A stretch of 64,000 nucleotides of DNA, taken from the NCBI RefSeq assembly GCF_903645285.1, contig NZ_CAHJXN010000004.1:186305-250304 (forward strand). The letters are read 5' to 3'. The position numbers and the translations under genes are program-made. Source of the DNA: Streptococcus thalassemiae (GTDB lineage: Bacteria; Bacillota; Bacilli; Lactobacillales; Streptococcaceae). The notes beneath the pieces were generated by a model, which was given only the letters and a program-made list of their open reading frames with translations, did not search any database and was not told where the DNA came from. Shown piece by piece: positions 41,197 through 52,200 of this stretch (positions within the stretch are counted from its first letter, which is position 1; each line of letters starts with the position of its first letter).

Positions 41197-41970
41197 TTAA
41201 GTTCTTTTCCTTTCGTAAATATAGGACTGAATTTCCTCCTGCATCTCAAGAGGCACCATCATGACCGGCTGTCTGGTTTGAAAATCAGGAGCTTCACCAG
41301 ATAGGGTCACCACCCGATAGCCCAGACTTTCCCCTAAAATACTAGCCGCAGCATAATCCCATGGTTGCAGATAAGTGACATAGGTCAACAAACGCCCTGA
41401 TAAAATCTTGGCAAAACTAATAGCCGCACTCCCATAGACACGTACACCGAGGACCGCTCGACCCAAATCAGCCAAGCCCCATTCATTGGTTTCCAACATA
41501 CCACTATTCCCTGCAATGAGAAAATCTCCAAGTGGTTTTGGTTTAAAGGGAGCTAGGGGCTTATCATTTAGACAAACTGGAAACTTACCACCACCGTGAT
41601 AACAATCCCCCTTGACCACATCATAAATCAGACCAAACTGTCCCTGACCATTTTCAAAATAAGCCATCATAACAGCAAAATCTTCCTGCTGGGCGACAAA
41701 ATTATTGGTACCATCAATGGGATCAATGACCCAAACCTTGCCCTCTTGAACCGAAGCTCGCAGACAACCTTCTTCAGCACAAATCTTATCCTCAGGATAA
41801 CGGGACAAAATCTCACCAACCAAGAGTTCCTGAACTTCCTTGTCCAGTTTGGTCACCAAATCTGTTGGAGAGGACTTGATCTCAACACACAAGTCTTCCT
41901 GCATGTGGTCAAGGATGTACTGGCCCGCTTTCTTAACAAGTTCTTTGGCAAATTCAAATTTACTTTCCAA
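41197..41970 (-). CDS. Inositol monophosphatase family protein
   Basis: A 257-residue Mg-dependent phosphatase-fold protein. The metal-binding motifs are EEG near 69, [11 protein letters not shown] near 87-97, and [10 protein letters not shown] near 203. The TTG at 41970 is preferred: it gives the family's usual length and has GGAAAG upstream, while the longer in-frame start would read through most of the preceding gene. It overlaps the UPF0223 end by 11 bases. The substrate is not evident; some relatives act on PAP or fructose bisphosphate. Confidence 0.87.
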   Translation of the reverse strand: MESKFEFAKELVKKAGQYILDHMQEDLCVEIKSSPTDLVTKLDKEVQELLVGEILSRYPEDKICAEEGCLRASVQEGKVWVIDPIDGTNNFVAQQEDFAVMMAYFENGQGQFGLIYDVVKGDCYHGGGKFPVCLNDKPLAPFKPKPLGDFLIAGNSGMLETNEWGLADLGRAVLGVRVYGSAAISFAKILSGRLLTYVTYLQPWDYAAASILGESLGYRVVTLSGEAPDFQTRQPVMMVPLEMQEEIQSYIYERKRT

Positions 41971-42238
41971 GAGAAATCTTTCCTTCCCCTTTTTCCTTAG
42001 CCGCCTGAACCGCTCGGTAAAGCGAATAGCCACTAACTGTTTCAAATTCTCGTCCCAAACGTTTCTCTTCACTCTTGCTTGGCACAACCGCTTTAAATTC
42101 CTTATAGGAGTCCAGTAACTTTTTAGCCTCTACCTTGCCTTCATAGGCGGCTTCAACATCATTAAAAAAAGAAAGCACTGAAGCAAGTTCTTCAGTGCTC
42201 CACGACAAATCTAGTGGGTAACTATACTGTTTGTTCAT
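41960..42238 (-). CDS. UPF0223 family protein
   Basis: A 92-residue helical protein starting [17 protein letters not shown], as in UPF0223 (Bacillus YktA-like). Its function is unknown. Its start shares one base with the spx stop (TAATG) and its end overlaps the inositol phosphatase gene, so the three are coupled. Confidence 0.88.
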   Translation of the reverse strand: MNKQYSYPLDLSWSTEELASVLSFFNDVEAAYEGKVEAKKLLDSYKEFKAVVPSKSEEKRLGREFETVSGYSLYRAVQAAKEKGEGKISLGK

Positions 42239-42639
42239 TAACTAATACCAGCTCTCATTCTTGCTTCTTTTAGTTCTTGCTTACGGTAACTACGAGGGAG
42301 AAAAGCACGAATCTCATCTTCATTAAAACCGATTTGCATGCGTTTGGCATCGATAATAATTGGACGACGCAAAAGACTAGGATACTGCTCAATCAAATGA
42401 AGCAATTCCGATACCGAAATACTCTCTACATCAATATCCAATTTTTGAAAAATTTTTGAACGAGTTGAAATGATGTCATCAGTACCATTTTCGGTCAAGG
42501 AAAGGATGTGTTGCAATTCTTTTCTTGTTAAAGGACTGGTCATAATATTGTGCTCCACAAAGGGAACCTTATGTTTTTCTAACCAGGCCTTCGCCTTACG
42601 ACATGATGTACAGCTCGGTGATAGAAATAGTGTAATCAT
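42238..42639 (-). CDS. spx: Spx/MgsR-family regulator
   Basis: A 133-residue ArsC-like protein with the redox pair Cys10-x-x-Cys13 (SCTSCRKA) and the RRPIII segment near 92. Spx proteins bind the RNA polymerase alpha subunit and turn on thiol-stress genes. Streptococci carry more than one Spx; which paralogue this is cannot be told. A TATAAT at 42679-42674 (minus strand) lies upstream. Confidence 0.85.
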   Translation of the reverse strand: MITLFLSPSCTSCRKAKAWLEKHKVPFVEHNIMTSPLTRKELQHILSLTENGTDDIISTRSKIFQKLDIDVESISVSELLHLIEQYPSLLRRPIIIDAKRMQIGFNEDEIRAFLPRSYRKQELKEARMRAGIS

Positions 42640-42719
42640 GCTTTTCTCTTCTTATCTATACTTTGCTAATTCTATTATACAAAAAAATAAAGCGCTTGAC
42701 TAGAGATTTTTAGAAAAAA

Positions 42720-42746
42720 AGCCTATTTTTTCAAGAAAAATAGACT
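42720..42746 (-). terminator. Terminator of the hemW operon
   Basis: On the minus strand AGTCTATTTTT, loop CTTGA, AAAAATAGGCT (one G-U pair), then a T run. It lies about 100 bases past the last gene. Confidence 0.75.
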
Positions 42747-42848
42747 GTTTGCGAACGATTGATACAATTGGATTTGGTTAATTAACTCTTAACGATGGTT
42801 TCAAATGATATACATTTTTATATATACAAATTAAAAACATCTTTCTTT

Positions 42849-43466
42849 TCACTTCTTACGACTTTTTAGACACAGATAGCCAAAGAAGCTTTCATAGAGG
42901 GCGAAAAAGAGGAGGAAGGCATGAAGGAAAAAGGTCTCTGGCAAAATCAGAATCACTGGATCCTTGGCTGGGTCAAAAAGCCAGGTATCATCTCCCACAA
43001 AGAGAATTTGATGGAAAAGGGTAAAGAATTGGTCAAAACCAATCAACACTCCCCCAAGCCCAATCAGTAAAGGCAAAACCACTAGAGCCAAAAGCCCCTT
43101 ACTAAATAAAGACAAAAAGCCCTTTTTCACAATCCCTTTGACAAAGACGTAAAAACTTGGCAGTGTCACTAGGGCTACTAGCTGAACCAAGTGGAAGAGA
43201 TTCTTGACCACCGCAAAGTGGTGCAGACCAGCTGCTGACGAACGAAAATCTGGCATCTCTAGGACCTGACTAAATGGATTGGTCAGATAATTCATCAAGA
43301 TATGAAAGTTGTACTGAATGGTTTCTGGTTTTAGATAAACTCGATCCGTCAAGTTCAGCCACTCAATCTCCAAAGGATAAAAAATCCAAGCCAGATAGAT
43401 AGTCAGAAGGATTGAGAGGGAGAGAAGAAAGAGCATAGAGCTCCAAAAGGTCAGTTTAGTTTTCAT
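42849..43466 (-). CDS. TIGR01906-family integral membrane protein
   Basis: A 205-residue protein with four or five membrane helices and a conserved extracellular stretch, matching the DUF1461/TIGR01906 group. Its function is unknown. The ATG at 43466 is used, with GGAG upstream; a TTG just before it is less likely. It overlaps the HAD phosphatase end by 11 bases. Confidence 0.8.
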   Translation of the reverse strand: MKTKLTFWSSMLFLLSLSILLTIYLAWIFYPLEIEWLNLTDRVYLKPETIQYNFHILMNYLTNPFSQVLEMPDFRSSAAGLHHFAVVKNLFHLVQLVALVTLPSFYVFVKGIVKKGFLSLFSKGLLALVVLPLLIGLGGVLIGFDQFFTLFHQILFVGDDTWLFDPAKDPVILILPETFFLHAFLLFFALYESFFGYLCLKSRKK

Positions 43467-44229
43467 CAAAATCCCACTCCGCTAGACTAGAAACCACATG
43501 AGTCGGTGCGATTGGCAGGTCTGCTACTTCTTCTGCCTTGGTAAAACCTGTTGTCACCAAGAGAGTTGGAATGCCATTGTCAATCCCTGCTCGGATATCC
43601 GTCAGATAGTTGTCCCCGACCATGATTAACTCTTCACGTTCCAAACCTAAGGGCTCAACCGCCTTGTTCATAATGATAGCATTTGGTTTCCCGATATAAA
43701 CAGGCTTCACTCGTGTTGCCACTTCAAGAAGTGTAATCAGTGAACCAGCACCAGGCAAAAGACCACGCTCTGTTGGGATATTGAGGTCAGGATTGGTTCC
43801 GATAAAATGAGCTCCCTTTTGGATAGCCAGAGTTGCTGTGGCAAATTTTTCATAGTCGACTTGCCAGTCCAGACCTACTACCACATAGGCAGGATTTTCC
43901 TTGTCTTCGACATATCCAGCCGCCTTAATGGCTTCCTTGAGCCCTGCTTCTCCGATGACATAGACGGTCTTTTCAAGACCCAAGTCGTTCATATAGTCGA
44001 TAGTGGCCAAAGTAGCTGTGTAGACAGTCGATAGGGGAGTATCGATATTAAAATTCTGAGCCAACATCTCTTGAACACTCTCTGGAGTGCGGGTTGTATT
44101 GTTAGTCACAAAGAGATAGGGGATGTCTCGCTTTTGCAATTCACGGACAAAAGCCTCCCCTGCTGGGATTCTGTCTTTCCCCTTATAAATGGTTCCGTCT
44201 AAATCAATTAAATAGCCTTTATATTTCAT
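43456..44229 (-). CDS. HAD-IIA family (NagD-like) phosphatase
   Basis: A 257-residue HAD hydrolase. The nucleophile motif DLDGTIY is at 9-15 (Asp9, Asp11), motif II is TNN near 42, the motif III lysine is in GKPN near 178, and the motif IV acids are in VGDNYLTDI near 203. NagD relatives remove phosphate from small metabolites; the substrate is unknown. It follows the thioesterase by 10 bases. Confidence 0.9.
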   Translation of the reverse strand: MKYKGYLIDLDGTIYKGKDRIPAGEAFVRELQKRDIPYLFVTNNTTRTPESVQEMLAQNFNIDTPLSTVYTATLATIDYMNDLGLEKTVYVIGEAGLKEAIKAAGYVEDKENPAYVVVGLDWQVDYEKFATATLAIQKGAHFIGTNPDLNIPTERGLLPGAGSLITLLEVATRVKPVYIGKPNAIIMNKAVEPLGLEREELIMVGDNYLTDIRAGIDNGIPTLLVTTGFTKAEEVADLPIAPTHVVSSLAEWDFDEN

Positions 44230-44239
44230 CTATTTCTCC

Positions 44240-44977
44240 CTAATCCTTTTTTTCTTGCCAAGTGATGATAGCTTGGGCATTGGTAGCCCCATCACTTGTA
44301 ATCTCATGTTTGCTCTCCAGTCCAGTCCGTTCAACAGCCGATGTAATCACCCCACCTGGTCGAACTTCCTTGACATACTTGAGGTTGATTTTCTTGGGAA
44401 TATAGTGGGTCAAAAAGTCCGCTCCCATGACCTCAAAAATCCAGTCCAAGTATTTACTGTTATTGACATGACCATTCATATCCAAGTCGTAAAAACGAAC
44501 ATGGTAATCCTTACTGATTGGATTTTCCAAACTTTGATATTTAGGTCCTCGCAGCAATTTTTTGGAAAACTCAGACTGGTAAGGAGCCACAATCTCAGGT
44601 TCTACTGCATGGACTTTTCGACTGTCTCGATCCATGAGAACAAAGGTCGCCATCATGTGGATAAGCTCCTGTCCCGCCTCATCATAAATGGTAAAGCGAC
44701 GGTAGCAAAAGAGTCGATTGTAGCTCAGGGCTTCCGTTTCGATGGTAATTTCTTCCGCAAAACGAGGCAAACGAACCACCTCAATATCGTATTCTGTGAT
44801 AATCCAGACCAGATTATAGTCTTCCAAAATGATCTTATCACTCACTCCCAGTTCAATCGACTGCATCCCTGAAACTTGAAGGGATAGCAATATCACATCT
44901 GGAAGCTTGATATGACCATTCATATCAGCCATATCAAAAGGAATTTTCATTTTCATTTGATAAGTTAAGCCCATCAT
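44240..44977 (-). CDS. Acyl-ACP thioesterase
   Basis: A 245-residue double hot-dog protein of the FatA/acyl-ACP thioesterase family. The N-terminal hot-dog (DMADMNGHIKLPDVILLS) is followed by a second copy with DLDMNGHVNNSKYLDW near 167-182, which holds the active-site residues. It releases fatty acids from ACP. It is 1 base from the hemW stop. Confidence 0.9.
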   Translation of the reverse strand: MMGLTYQMKMKIPFDMADMNGHIKLPDVILLSLQVSGMQSIELGVSDKIILEDYNLVWIITEYDIEVVRLPRFAEEITIETEALSYNRLFCYRRFTIYDEAGQELIHMMATFVLMDRDSRKVHAVEPEIVAPYQSEFSKKLLRGPKYQSLENPISKDYHVRFYDLDMNGHVNNSKYLDWIFEVMGADFLTHYIPKKINLKYVKEVRPGGVITSAVERTGLESKHEITSDGATNAQAIITWQEKKD

Positions 44978-44978
44978 C

Positions 44979-46109
44979 CTACTCCAAAATAAATCGTTCT
45001 GCTACGGTGTCTCCTAAAAAGAGACCTCTCTTTGTCATACGCACGCAGTCACCCTCTATTTGCATGAGACCTTGTTGAACCAAATCTCTGACAATTTGTC
45101 CATAAAGTCCATCAAAAGACCGGCCAAATTTTTCCTCAAATCGCGCCATGGAGACTCCTGATTTCTTTCGGAGTCCCAAGAACATTTCCTCTTCCATTTG
45201 CTCCTTTTGACTCAGGTGTTCTTCTGTGATCCGAGCATTGCCTTCCTCAACTGCACTGAGATAATGACGAATCGGACCATGATTTTTATATCGAACACCA
45301 TTGACATAACCGGATGCCCCAGCACCAATGCCATAGTATTCAGCATTGTCCCAGTATATAAGATTGTGGCGACTTTCAAAACCGGGTTTGGAGAAATTGG
45401 AAATCTCATAATGCTCAAAACCAGCTCGCTCAAGCTCAGTGATGATGTACTCAAACATCTCAGCTTCCAGCTCTTCCTTAGGCAGAGGTAATTTTCCTCG
45501 CCGCATCCGATTCATAAAGACCGTATGGTTTTCTAAAATCAAGCTATAGAGGCTCATGTGGGGAATATCCAGTCCAATGGCTTTAGCCACATTTTCCTTG
45601 ACCTGCTCCATTGTCTGGCCAGGCAGCGCATAAATCAAATCAATGGATATGTTGTCAAAACCAGCCAGTTTCAGGCGGTCGATATTTTCATAAATATCTT
45701 TCTCCAAATGACTGCGCCCAATTTTTTTCAGCATCTTGTCGTCAAAGGTCTGCACACCTAGTGAAACACGATTGACAGCCGAGTTTTTCAAAACAGCTAT
45801 CTTATCTGCATCCAAGTCACCTGGATTAGCTTCAATGGTCAACTCTTCTAAGACAGACAAGTCCAAGTTTTCAGTCAAGCCCTTCAATAACACCTCCAAT
45901 TGAGAAGCTGACAAAGCTGTCGGTGTGCCACCACCGATATAGAGGGTTCTCAATTTTTGAATATCATAAGATTGAAACTCTTCTAACAGATGTTCCAAAT
46001 AACTATCTACCGGCTGATTCTTGATGAAGACTTTTGAAAAGTCACAATAATAACAAATCTGGGTACAAAATGGGATGTGCACATAGGCTGACGTTGGTTT
46101 TTTCTGCAT
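44979..46109 (-). CDS. hemW: HemW-type radical SAM heme chaperone
   Basis: A 376-residue radical SAM protein with the cluster ligands Cys15, Cys19 and Cys22 (CTQICYYC), the GGGTPTAL motif near 72 and a C-terminal HemN domain. Often annotated as coproporphyrinogen oxidase, but HemN-specific extra residues are not seen and HemW is the better name. The ATG at 46109 is only 7 bases behind TATAAT, so the mRNA is probably leaderless or nearly so; an in-frame upstream start would lie upstream of the transcript. Confidence 0.88.
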   Translation of the reverse strand: MQKKPTSAYVHIPFCTQICYYCDFSKVFIKNQPVDSYLEHLLEEFQSYDIQKLRTLYIGGGTPTALSASQLEVLLKGLTENLDLSVLEELTIEANPGDLDADKIAVLKNSAVNRVSLGVQTFDDKMLKKIGRSHLEKDIYENIDRLKLAGFDNISIDLIYALPGQTMEQVKENVAKAIGLDIPHMSLYSLILENHTVFMNRMRRGKLPLPKEELEAEMFEYIITELERAGFEHYEISNFSKPGFESRHNLIYWDNAEYYGIGAGASGYVNGVRYKNHGPIRHYLSAVEEGNARITEEHLSQKEQMEEEMFLGLRKKSGVSMARFEEKFGRSFDGLYGQIVRDLVQQGLMQIEGDCVRMTKRGLFLGDTVAERFILE

Positions 46110-46116
46110 AGTAATT

Positions 46117-46122
46117 ATTATA
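46117..46122 (-). promoter_or_regulatory. Extended -10 promoter of hemW
   Basis: On the minus strand TGG-TATAAT with seven bases to the ATG. The upstream half of the promoter lies inside the inverted repeat at 46128-46181. No good -35 is seen. Confidence 0.65.
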
Positions 46123-46127
46123 CCACA

Positions 46128-46181
46128 AAAGCGAACAATACTCAGAATTCCCTTTAACAAAATCCTAGCATTGTTCGCTTT
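46128..46181 (-). terminator. Inverted-repeat terminator behind the adhesin gene
   Basis: A perfect 12-bp stem AAAGCGAACAAT/ATTGTTCGCTTT with a 30-base loop containing GAATTC and CTAG. It lies about 100 bases past the adhesin stop. A related element occurs at 63353-63408. Confidence 0.7.
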
Positions 46182-46284
46182 CTTTATCTAAACATTCTTT
46201 GTATTTTATGACGAACACGATTCCCAGAACCAATCTAGTTTGTCTTTACAATACAAAAGAATGAATGTTCATTTGACTAAATTT

Positions 46285-49200
46285 TTAGTCTTCTTTTTTC
46301 TTGCGAGCTACAAGTCCAAATCCACTCAATAGTCCAAGAAGTCCTAGAGAGGCAAGAGTCGCATTTGATTCTGTTCCTGTATTTGGCAATACATTTTGAG
46401 AATCATTTGATTTAGCTCCGTTATCACTAGCATCTGTAGTATCTTCATGATCTGCATTCGGTGTAACTGCATCTGGAATTGGAGTTGTTGGCGCAGGTGT
46501 ATCTTGACCAGAATCTCCATTAGTATCAGGTGTGACTGGTATTTCTACCTTAGTTCCTGGTTTACCATTTCCTTTGTCGTACTCTGGTGTGTAGATGTCT
46601 TTGTCTTTTTCTCTAACCGTTACTTCCACTGGAACGATATCTTTTGAACCGTCTGGGTAAGTTACTGTGATTTCTCCTGTAATCTTATCGCCTGGTTTCG
46701 CTCCTTCTGGAATGGTTACGGTTACTGTACCATCTTTGCCAACTGTGATTCCTGGTGTATCACTTTCGAACTTAGTTCCTTCTGGAATTGGTTTTCCAGC
46801 TTTTTCTTTCAATGGTAATTCTACAGTTCCACCCGGTTTGCCATTTCCTTTGTCGTACTCTGGGGTGTAGATGTCTTTGTCTTTCTCTCTAACCGTTACT
46901 TCTACTGGAACGATATCTTTTGAGCCATCTGGGTAAGTTACTGTGATTTCTCCTGTAATCTTATCGCCTGGTTTTGCTCCTTCTGGGATTGTAATAGTTA
47001 CTGTACCATCTTTGCCAACTGTGATTCCTGGGGTATCACTTTCGAACTTAGTTCCTTCTGGAATTTCTTTGCCAGCTTTCTCTTTCAATGGTAATTCAAC
47101 AGTGCCACCTGGTTTGCCGTTTCCTTTGTCGTACTCTGGGGTGTAGATGTCTTTGTCTTTTTCTCTAACCGTTACTTCCACTGGAACGATATCTTTTGAA
47201 TCGTCTGGGTAAGTTACTGTGATGGTTCCTGTAATCTTATCGCCTGGTTTCGCTCCTTCTGGAATGGTTACGGTTACTTTACCATCTTTGTCGACTGTAA
47301 TTCCTGGGTTATCACTTTGGAATTTAGTTCCTTCTGGAATTTCTTTGCCAGCTTTTTCTTTCAATGGTAATTCTACAGTTCCACCCGGTTTGCCATTTCC
47401 TTTGTCGTACTCTGGGGTGTAGATGTCTTTGTCTTTTTCTCTAACCGTTACTTCCACTGGAACGATATCTTTTGAATCGTCTGGGTAAGTTACTGTGATG
47501 GTTCCTGTAATCTTATCCCCTGGTTTCGCTCCTTCTGGAATGGTTACGGTTACTGTACCATCTTTGCCAACTGTAATTCCTGGTGTATCACTTTGGAACT
47601 TAGTTCCTTCTGGAATTTCTTTTCCAGCTTTCTCTTTCAATGGTAATTCAACAGTGCCACCTGGTTTACCATTTCCTTTGTCGTACTCTGGTGTGTAGAT
47701 GTCTTTGTCTTTCTCTCTAACCGTTACTTCCACTGGAACGATATCTTTTGAATCGTCTGGGTAAGTTACGGTGATTTCTCCTGTAATCTTATCGCCTGGT
47801 TTCGCTCCTTCTGGGATTGTTACGGTTACTGTACCATCTTTGCCAACTGTGATTCCTGGGTTATCACTTTCGAACTTAGTTCCTTCTGGAATTTCTTTGC
47901 CAGCTTTCTCTTTCAATGGTAATTCGACTGTGCCACCTGGTTTGCCATTTCCTTTGTCGTACTCTGGGGTGTAGATGTCTTTGTCTTTCTCTCTAACCGT
48001 TACTTCCACTGGAACGATATCTTTTGAATCGTCTGGGTAAGTTACGGTGATTTCTCCTGTAATCTTATCGCCTGGTTTCGCTCCTTCTGGGATTGTTACG
48101 GTTACTGTACCATCTTTGCCAACTGTGATTCCTGGGTTATCACTTTCGAACTTAGTTCCTTCTGGAATTTCTTTGCCAGCTTTCTCTTTCAATGGTAATT
48201 CGACTGTGCCACCTGGTTTGCCATTTCCTTTGTCGTACTCTGGGGTGTAGATGTCTTTGTCTTTTTCTCTAACCGTTACTTCTACTGGAACTTCATCTTT
48301 TGAGCCGTCTGGGTAAGTTACGGTGATGGTTCCTGTAATCTTATCGCCTGGTTTCGCTCCTTCTGGGATTGTTACGGTTACTGTACCATCTTTGCCAACT
48401 GTGATTCCTGGGGTATCACTTTCGAACTTAGTTCCTTCTGGAATTTCTTTTCCAGCTTTCTCTTTCAATGGTAATTCGACTGTGCCACCTGGTTTGCCAT
48501 TTCCTTTGTCGTACTCTGGGGTGTAGATGTCTTTGTCTTTTTCTCTAACCGTTACTTCCACTGGAACGATATCTTTTGAATCGTCTGGGTAAGTTACTGT
48601 GATGGTTCCTGTAATCTTATCCCCTGGTTTCGCTCCTTCTGGAATGGTTACGGTTACTGTACCATCTTTGCCAACTGTAATTCCTGGTGTATCACTTTGG
48701 AACTTAGTTCCTTCTGGAATTTCTTTTCCAGCTTTCTCTTTCAATGGTAATTCAACAGTGCCACCTGGTTTACCATTTCCTTTGTCGTACTCTGGTGTGT
48801 AGATGTCTTTGTCTTTCTCTCTAACCGTTACTTCCACTGGAACGATATCTTTTGAACCGTCTGGGTAAGTTACGGTGATTTCTCCTGTAATCTTATCGCC
48901 TGGTTTCGCTCCTTCTGGGATTGTTACGGTTACTGTACCATCTTTGCCAACTGTAATTCCTGGGGTATCACTTTGGAATTTAGTTCCTTCTGGAATTGGT
49001 TTTCCAGCTTTCTCTTTCAATGGTAATTCGACTGTGCCACCTGGTTTGCCATTTCCTTTGTCGTACTCTGGGGTGTAGATGTCTTTGTCTTTCTCTCTAA
49101 CCGTTACTTCCACTGGAACGATATCTTTTGATCCGTCTGGGTAAGTTACTGTGATTTCTCCTGTAATCTTATCGCCTGGTTTCGCTCCTTCTGGGATTGT

Positions 49201-52200
49201 TACGGTTACTGTACCATCTTTGCCAACTGTAATTCCTGGGGTATCACTTTGGAATTTAGTTCCTTCTGGAATTGGTTTTCCAGCTTTCTCTTTTAATGGT
49301 AATTCGACAGTGCCACCTGGTTTACCATTTCCTTTGTCGTACTCTGGTGTGTAGATGTCTTTGTCTTTTTCTCTAACCGTTACTTCCACTGGAACGATAT
49401 CTTTTGATCCGTCTGGGTAAGTTACTGTGATTTCTCCTGTAATCTTATCCCCTGGTTTTGCTCCTTCTGGGATTGTAATAGTTACTGTACCATCTTTGCC
49501 AACTGTGATTCCTGGGGTATCACTTTCGAACTTAGTTCCTTCTGGAATTTCTTTTCCAGCTTTTTCTTTCAGTGGTAATTCGACTGTGCCACCTGGTTTA
49601 CCATTTCCTTTGTCGTACTCTGGTGTGTATTTATCTTTGTCTTTATTAGTTACCGTAACTCTTACAGGTACTTCTTCTTTTGATCCATCTGGATACGTTA
49701 CTTTGATTGTACCTGGGAATTCATCTCCTGGATTTTTATCTTCAGGGATTGTGACAGTTACTTTACCTTTATCATCTACTGTGATTCCTGGTGTTAGACT
49801 TTCAAACTTAGTTCCTTCTGGAATTGTCTTACCATCTTTTTCTTTTAATGGTAATTCTACAGTTCCACCTGGTTTCCCTTCTCCATCATCATATTTAGGA
49901 GTGTAGATATCTCTATCTGGAGTTGTTACTGTTACTTTAACTGGTACCTCTTCTTTTGATCCATCTGGATACGTTACTTTAATCGTACCTGGGATTTCAT
50001 CTCCTGGATTTTTATCTTCAGGGATTGTGACAGTTACTTTACCTTTATCATCTACTGTGATTCCTGGTGTTAAACTTTCAAACTTAGTTCCTTCTGGAAT
50101 TGTCTTACCAGCTTCTTCTTTTACTGGTACTTCAACCTTAGCTCCTGGAATTCCACTTCCATCATCATACTTAGGATTGTATTTATCCGCTTGTTCTTGG
50201 ACTGTAATCGTAATCGTTTGTGTCGTTACATTGCCGTCCTTATCATGCGCTTTGATAGTTACAGTATAGTCACCTTTATTTCCTGTTGGTGTTCCTGTAA
50301 TTTGTCCATTCGCATAAGTTAATCCTTCTGGTAAATCTGTTACTTCTACTGGATTTTCTTCTCTTAAGCCTGATCCACCTTCGTTATCCGTTACAGTTAC
50401 TGGAATTGGAGTGATTGGTTCGTTCTTCGTTACGGTTGCACCTTCAGCTGTAATTGTTGGGCCTGTTACGTCTTTTACAGTTACTGGTACTGTTACTTCT
50501 TCACTTGATCCATCTGGATATGTTACTTTAGCAACCGCATTTCCAACATTACCTTTTGTAACTGTTGATGGTTTACTTACAACTGTAACGGTTCCTGGAC
50601 CATTACCTTTTACTTTAGCAATGACTTCTGAATCTTCAATCACATGATTTTGATCAACCGTTAAACCTTCTCCTGTTGGATTGTATTTATCCGCTTGTTC
50701 TTGGACCTTGATTGTGATTGTTTCAGTTGTTTCATTACCATCCTTATCATACGCTTTAATCGTTACAGGGTAGTCACCTTTAGGTGCTGTTGGGGTTCCT
50801 GTAATTTCTCCATTCGCATATGTTAAACCATCTGGTAATCCTGTTACTTCCACTGGATTTTCTTCACGTAATCCACGTCCACCTTCATTGTCTTTTACAG
50901 TGACTTTGATTGGTGTAATTGGTTCATTTTTCGTTACTGTTGCTCCATCAGCTGTAACTTTTGGGCCTGTTACGTCTGATACAGTTACTGGTACTTTCAC
51001 TTCATCAGTTGAACCATCTGGGTACGTTACTTTTACAATCGCATTTCCTGCATCACCAAACGTTGATGTTGATGGTGTGCTTGTAACAGTCAGCTCTCCT
51101 GGACCGTTATCTTTTACTTTACCTGTCACTTCATCATCTGTAATAGTGTGACCTTGATCAACTTTCAGACTATCTCCTGTTGGATTATATTTATCCGCTT
51201 GAGTTTGAACTGTGATAGTAATTTGTTTTTCTGTAGAGTTACCATCTTTATCGGTTGCTTTGATCGTTACAGTATAACCACCTTTTTCAGCTGTTTTAGC
51301 TGGTGTTCCTGTAATTTCTCCATTTGCATATGTTAAACCATCTGGTAATCCTGTTACTTCTACTGGATTTTCTTCACGTAACCCACGTCCACCTTCATTG
51401 TCCGCTACGTTTACTGGAATTGGAGTAATTGGTTCATTTCTAGTTACTGTTGCTCCATCAGCTGTGATTGTTGGGCCTGTTACGTCTTTTACAGTGACTG
51501 GTACATCTACTGTTTCACTTGATCCATCTGGGTACGTAACTGTTACTACTGCATTAGGTACATTATCTGTTTTTGCTGTTGATGGTTTACTTGTAACTGT
51601 TAGCGAACCTGGTGCGTAATCTTTTACTTTAGCTTTCACTTCGTCATCTGTAATTTCATGACCTTGGTTTACTGTTAAGCCCTCAGCTGTTGGAGTGTAC
51701 TTATCTTTTTGTTCTTGAACAATAATCGTAATTTTAATTGGGGCTTCACTTCTATTACCGTTTTTATCAAATGCGGTAATTGTTACAGGGTATTCACCCT
51801 TATCTGCTGTTGGTTTTCCTGTGATTTTTCCATCTGTGAAAGTTAATCCATTTGGTAATCCTTCTACTACGATTGGATCATTATCACGCATTCCAACCCC
51901 ACCTGGGTTATCTTCAGCTCTAATTGGAATTGGTGTGATTTCTTCATTTTTCGTTACAGTTGCACCTTCTGCTATAATTGTTGGTCCTGTAGTATCAGCT
52001 ACTGACGTATCGCGTACTGTTACCGGTACATTTACATCTTCAAATGATCCATCTGGATACGTTACTGTTACTACTGCGTCTTCTGGGTTTCCTACAACTG
52101 CTGTTGTTGGTTTGCTCTTAACTGTCAATTGAGTTGCTGGTGCGTAATCTTTCACCTTAGCGATCACTTCTGAATCTTCAATCACATGATTTTGATCAAC

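Noticed and set aside
41971-42087. N-terminal extension of the inositol phosphatase
   Set aside because: It would translate most of the UPF0223 gene in another frame and make the protein unusually long.
44979-46160. Longer hemW start at 46160 and naming as hemN
   Set aside because: The longer start lies upstream of the predicted transcript, and the radical SAM form without HemN-specific features fits HemW.
46128-46181. Inverted repeat considered as an insertion sequence end
   Set aside because: No transposase or target duplication is present; with its T run it is better explained as a terminator-like repeat.
46667-49906. Series of 67-codon plus-strand frames repeating every 276 bases
   Set aside because: They are antisense shadows of the adhesin repeats; each has the same sequence and no ribosome site.
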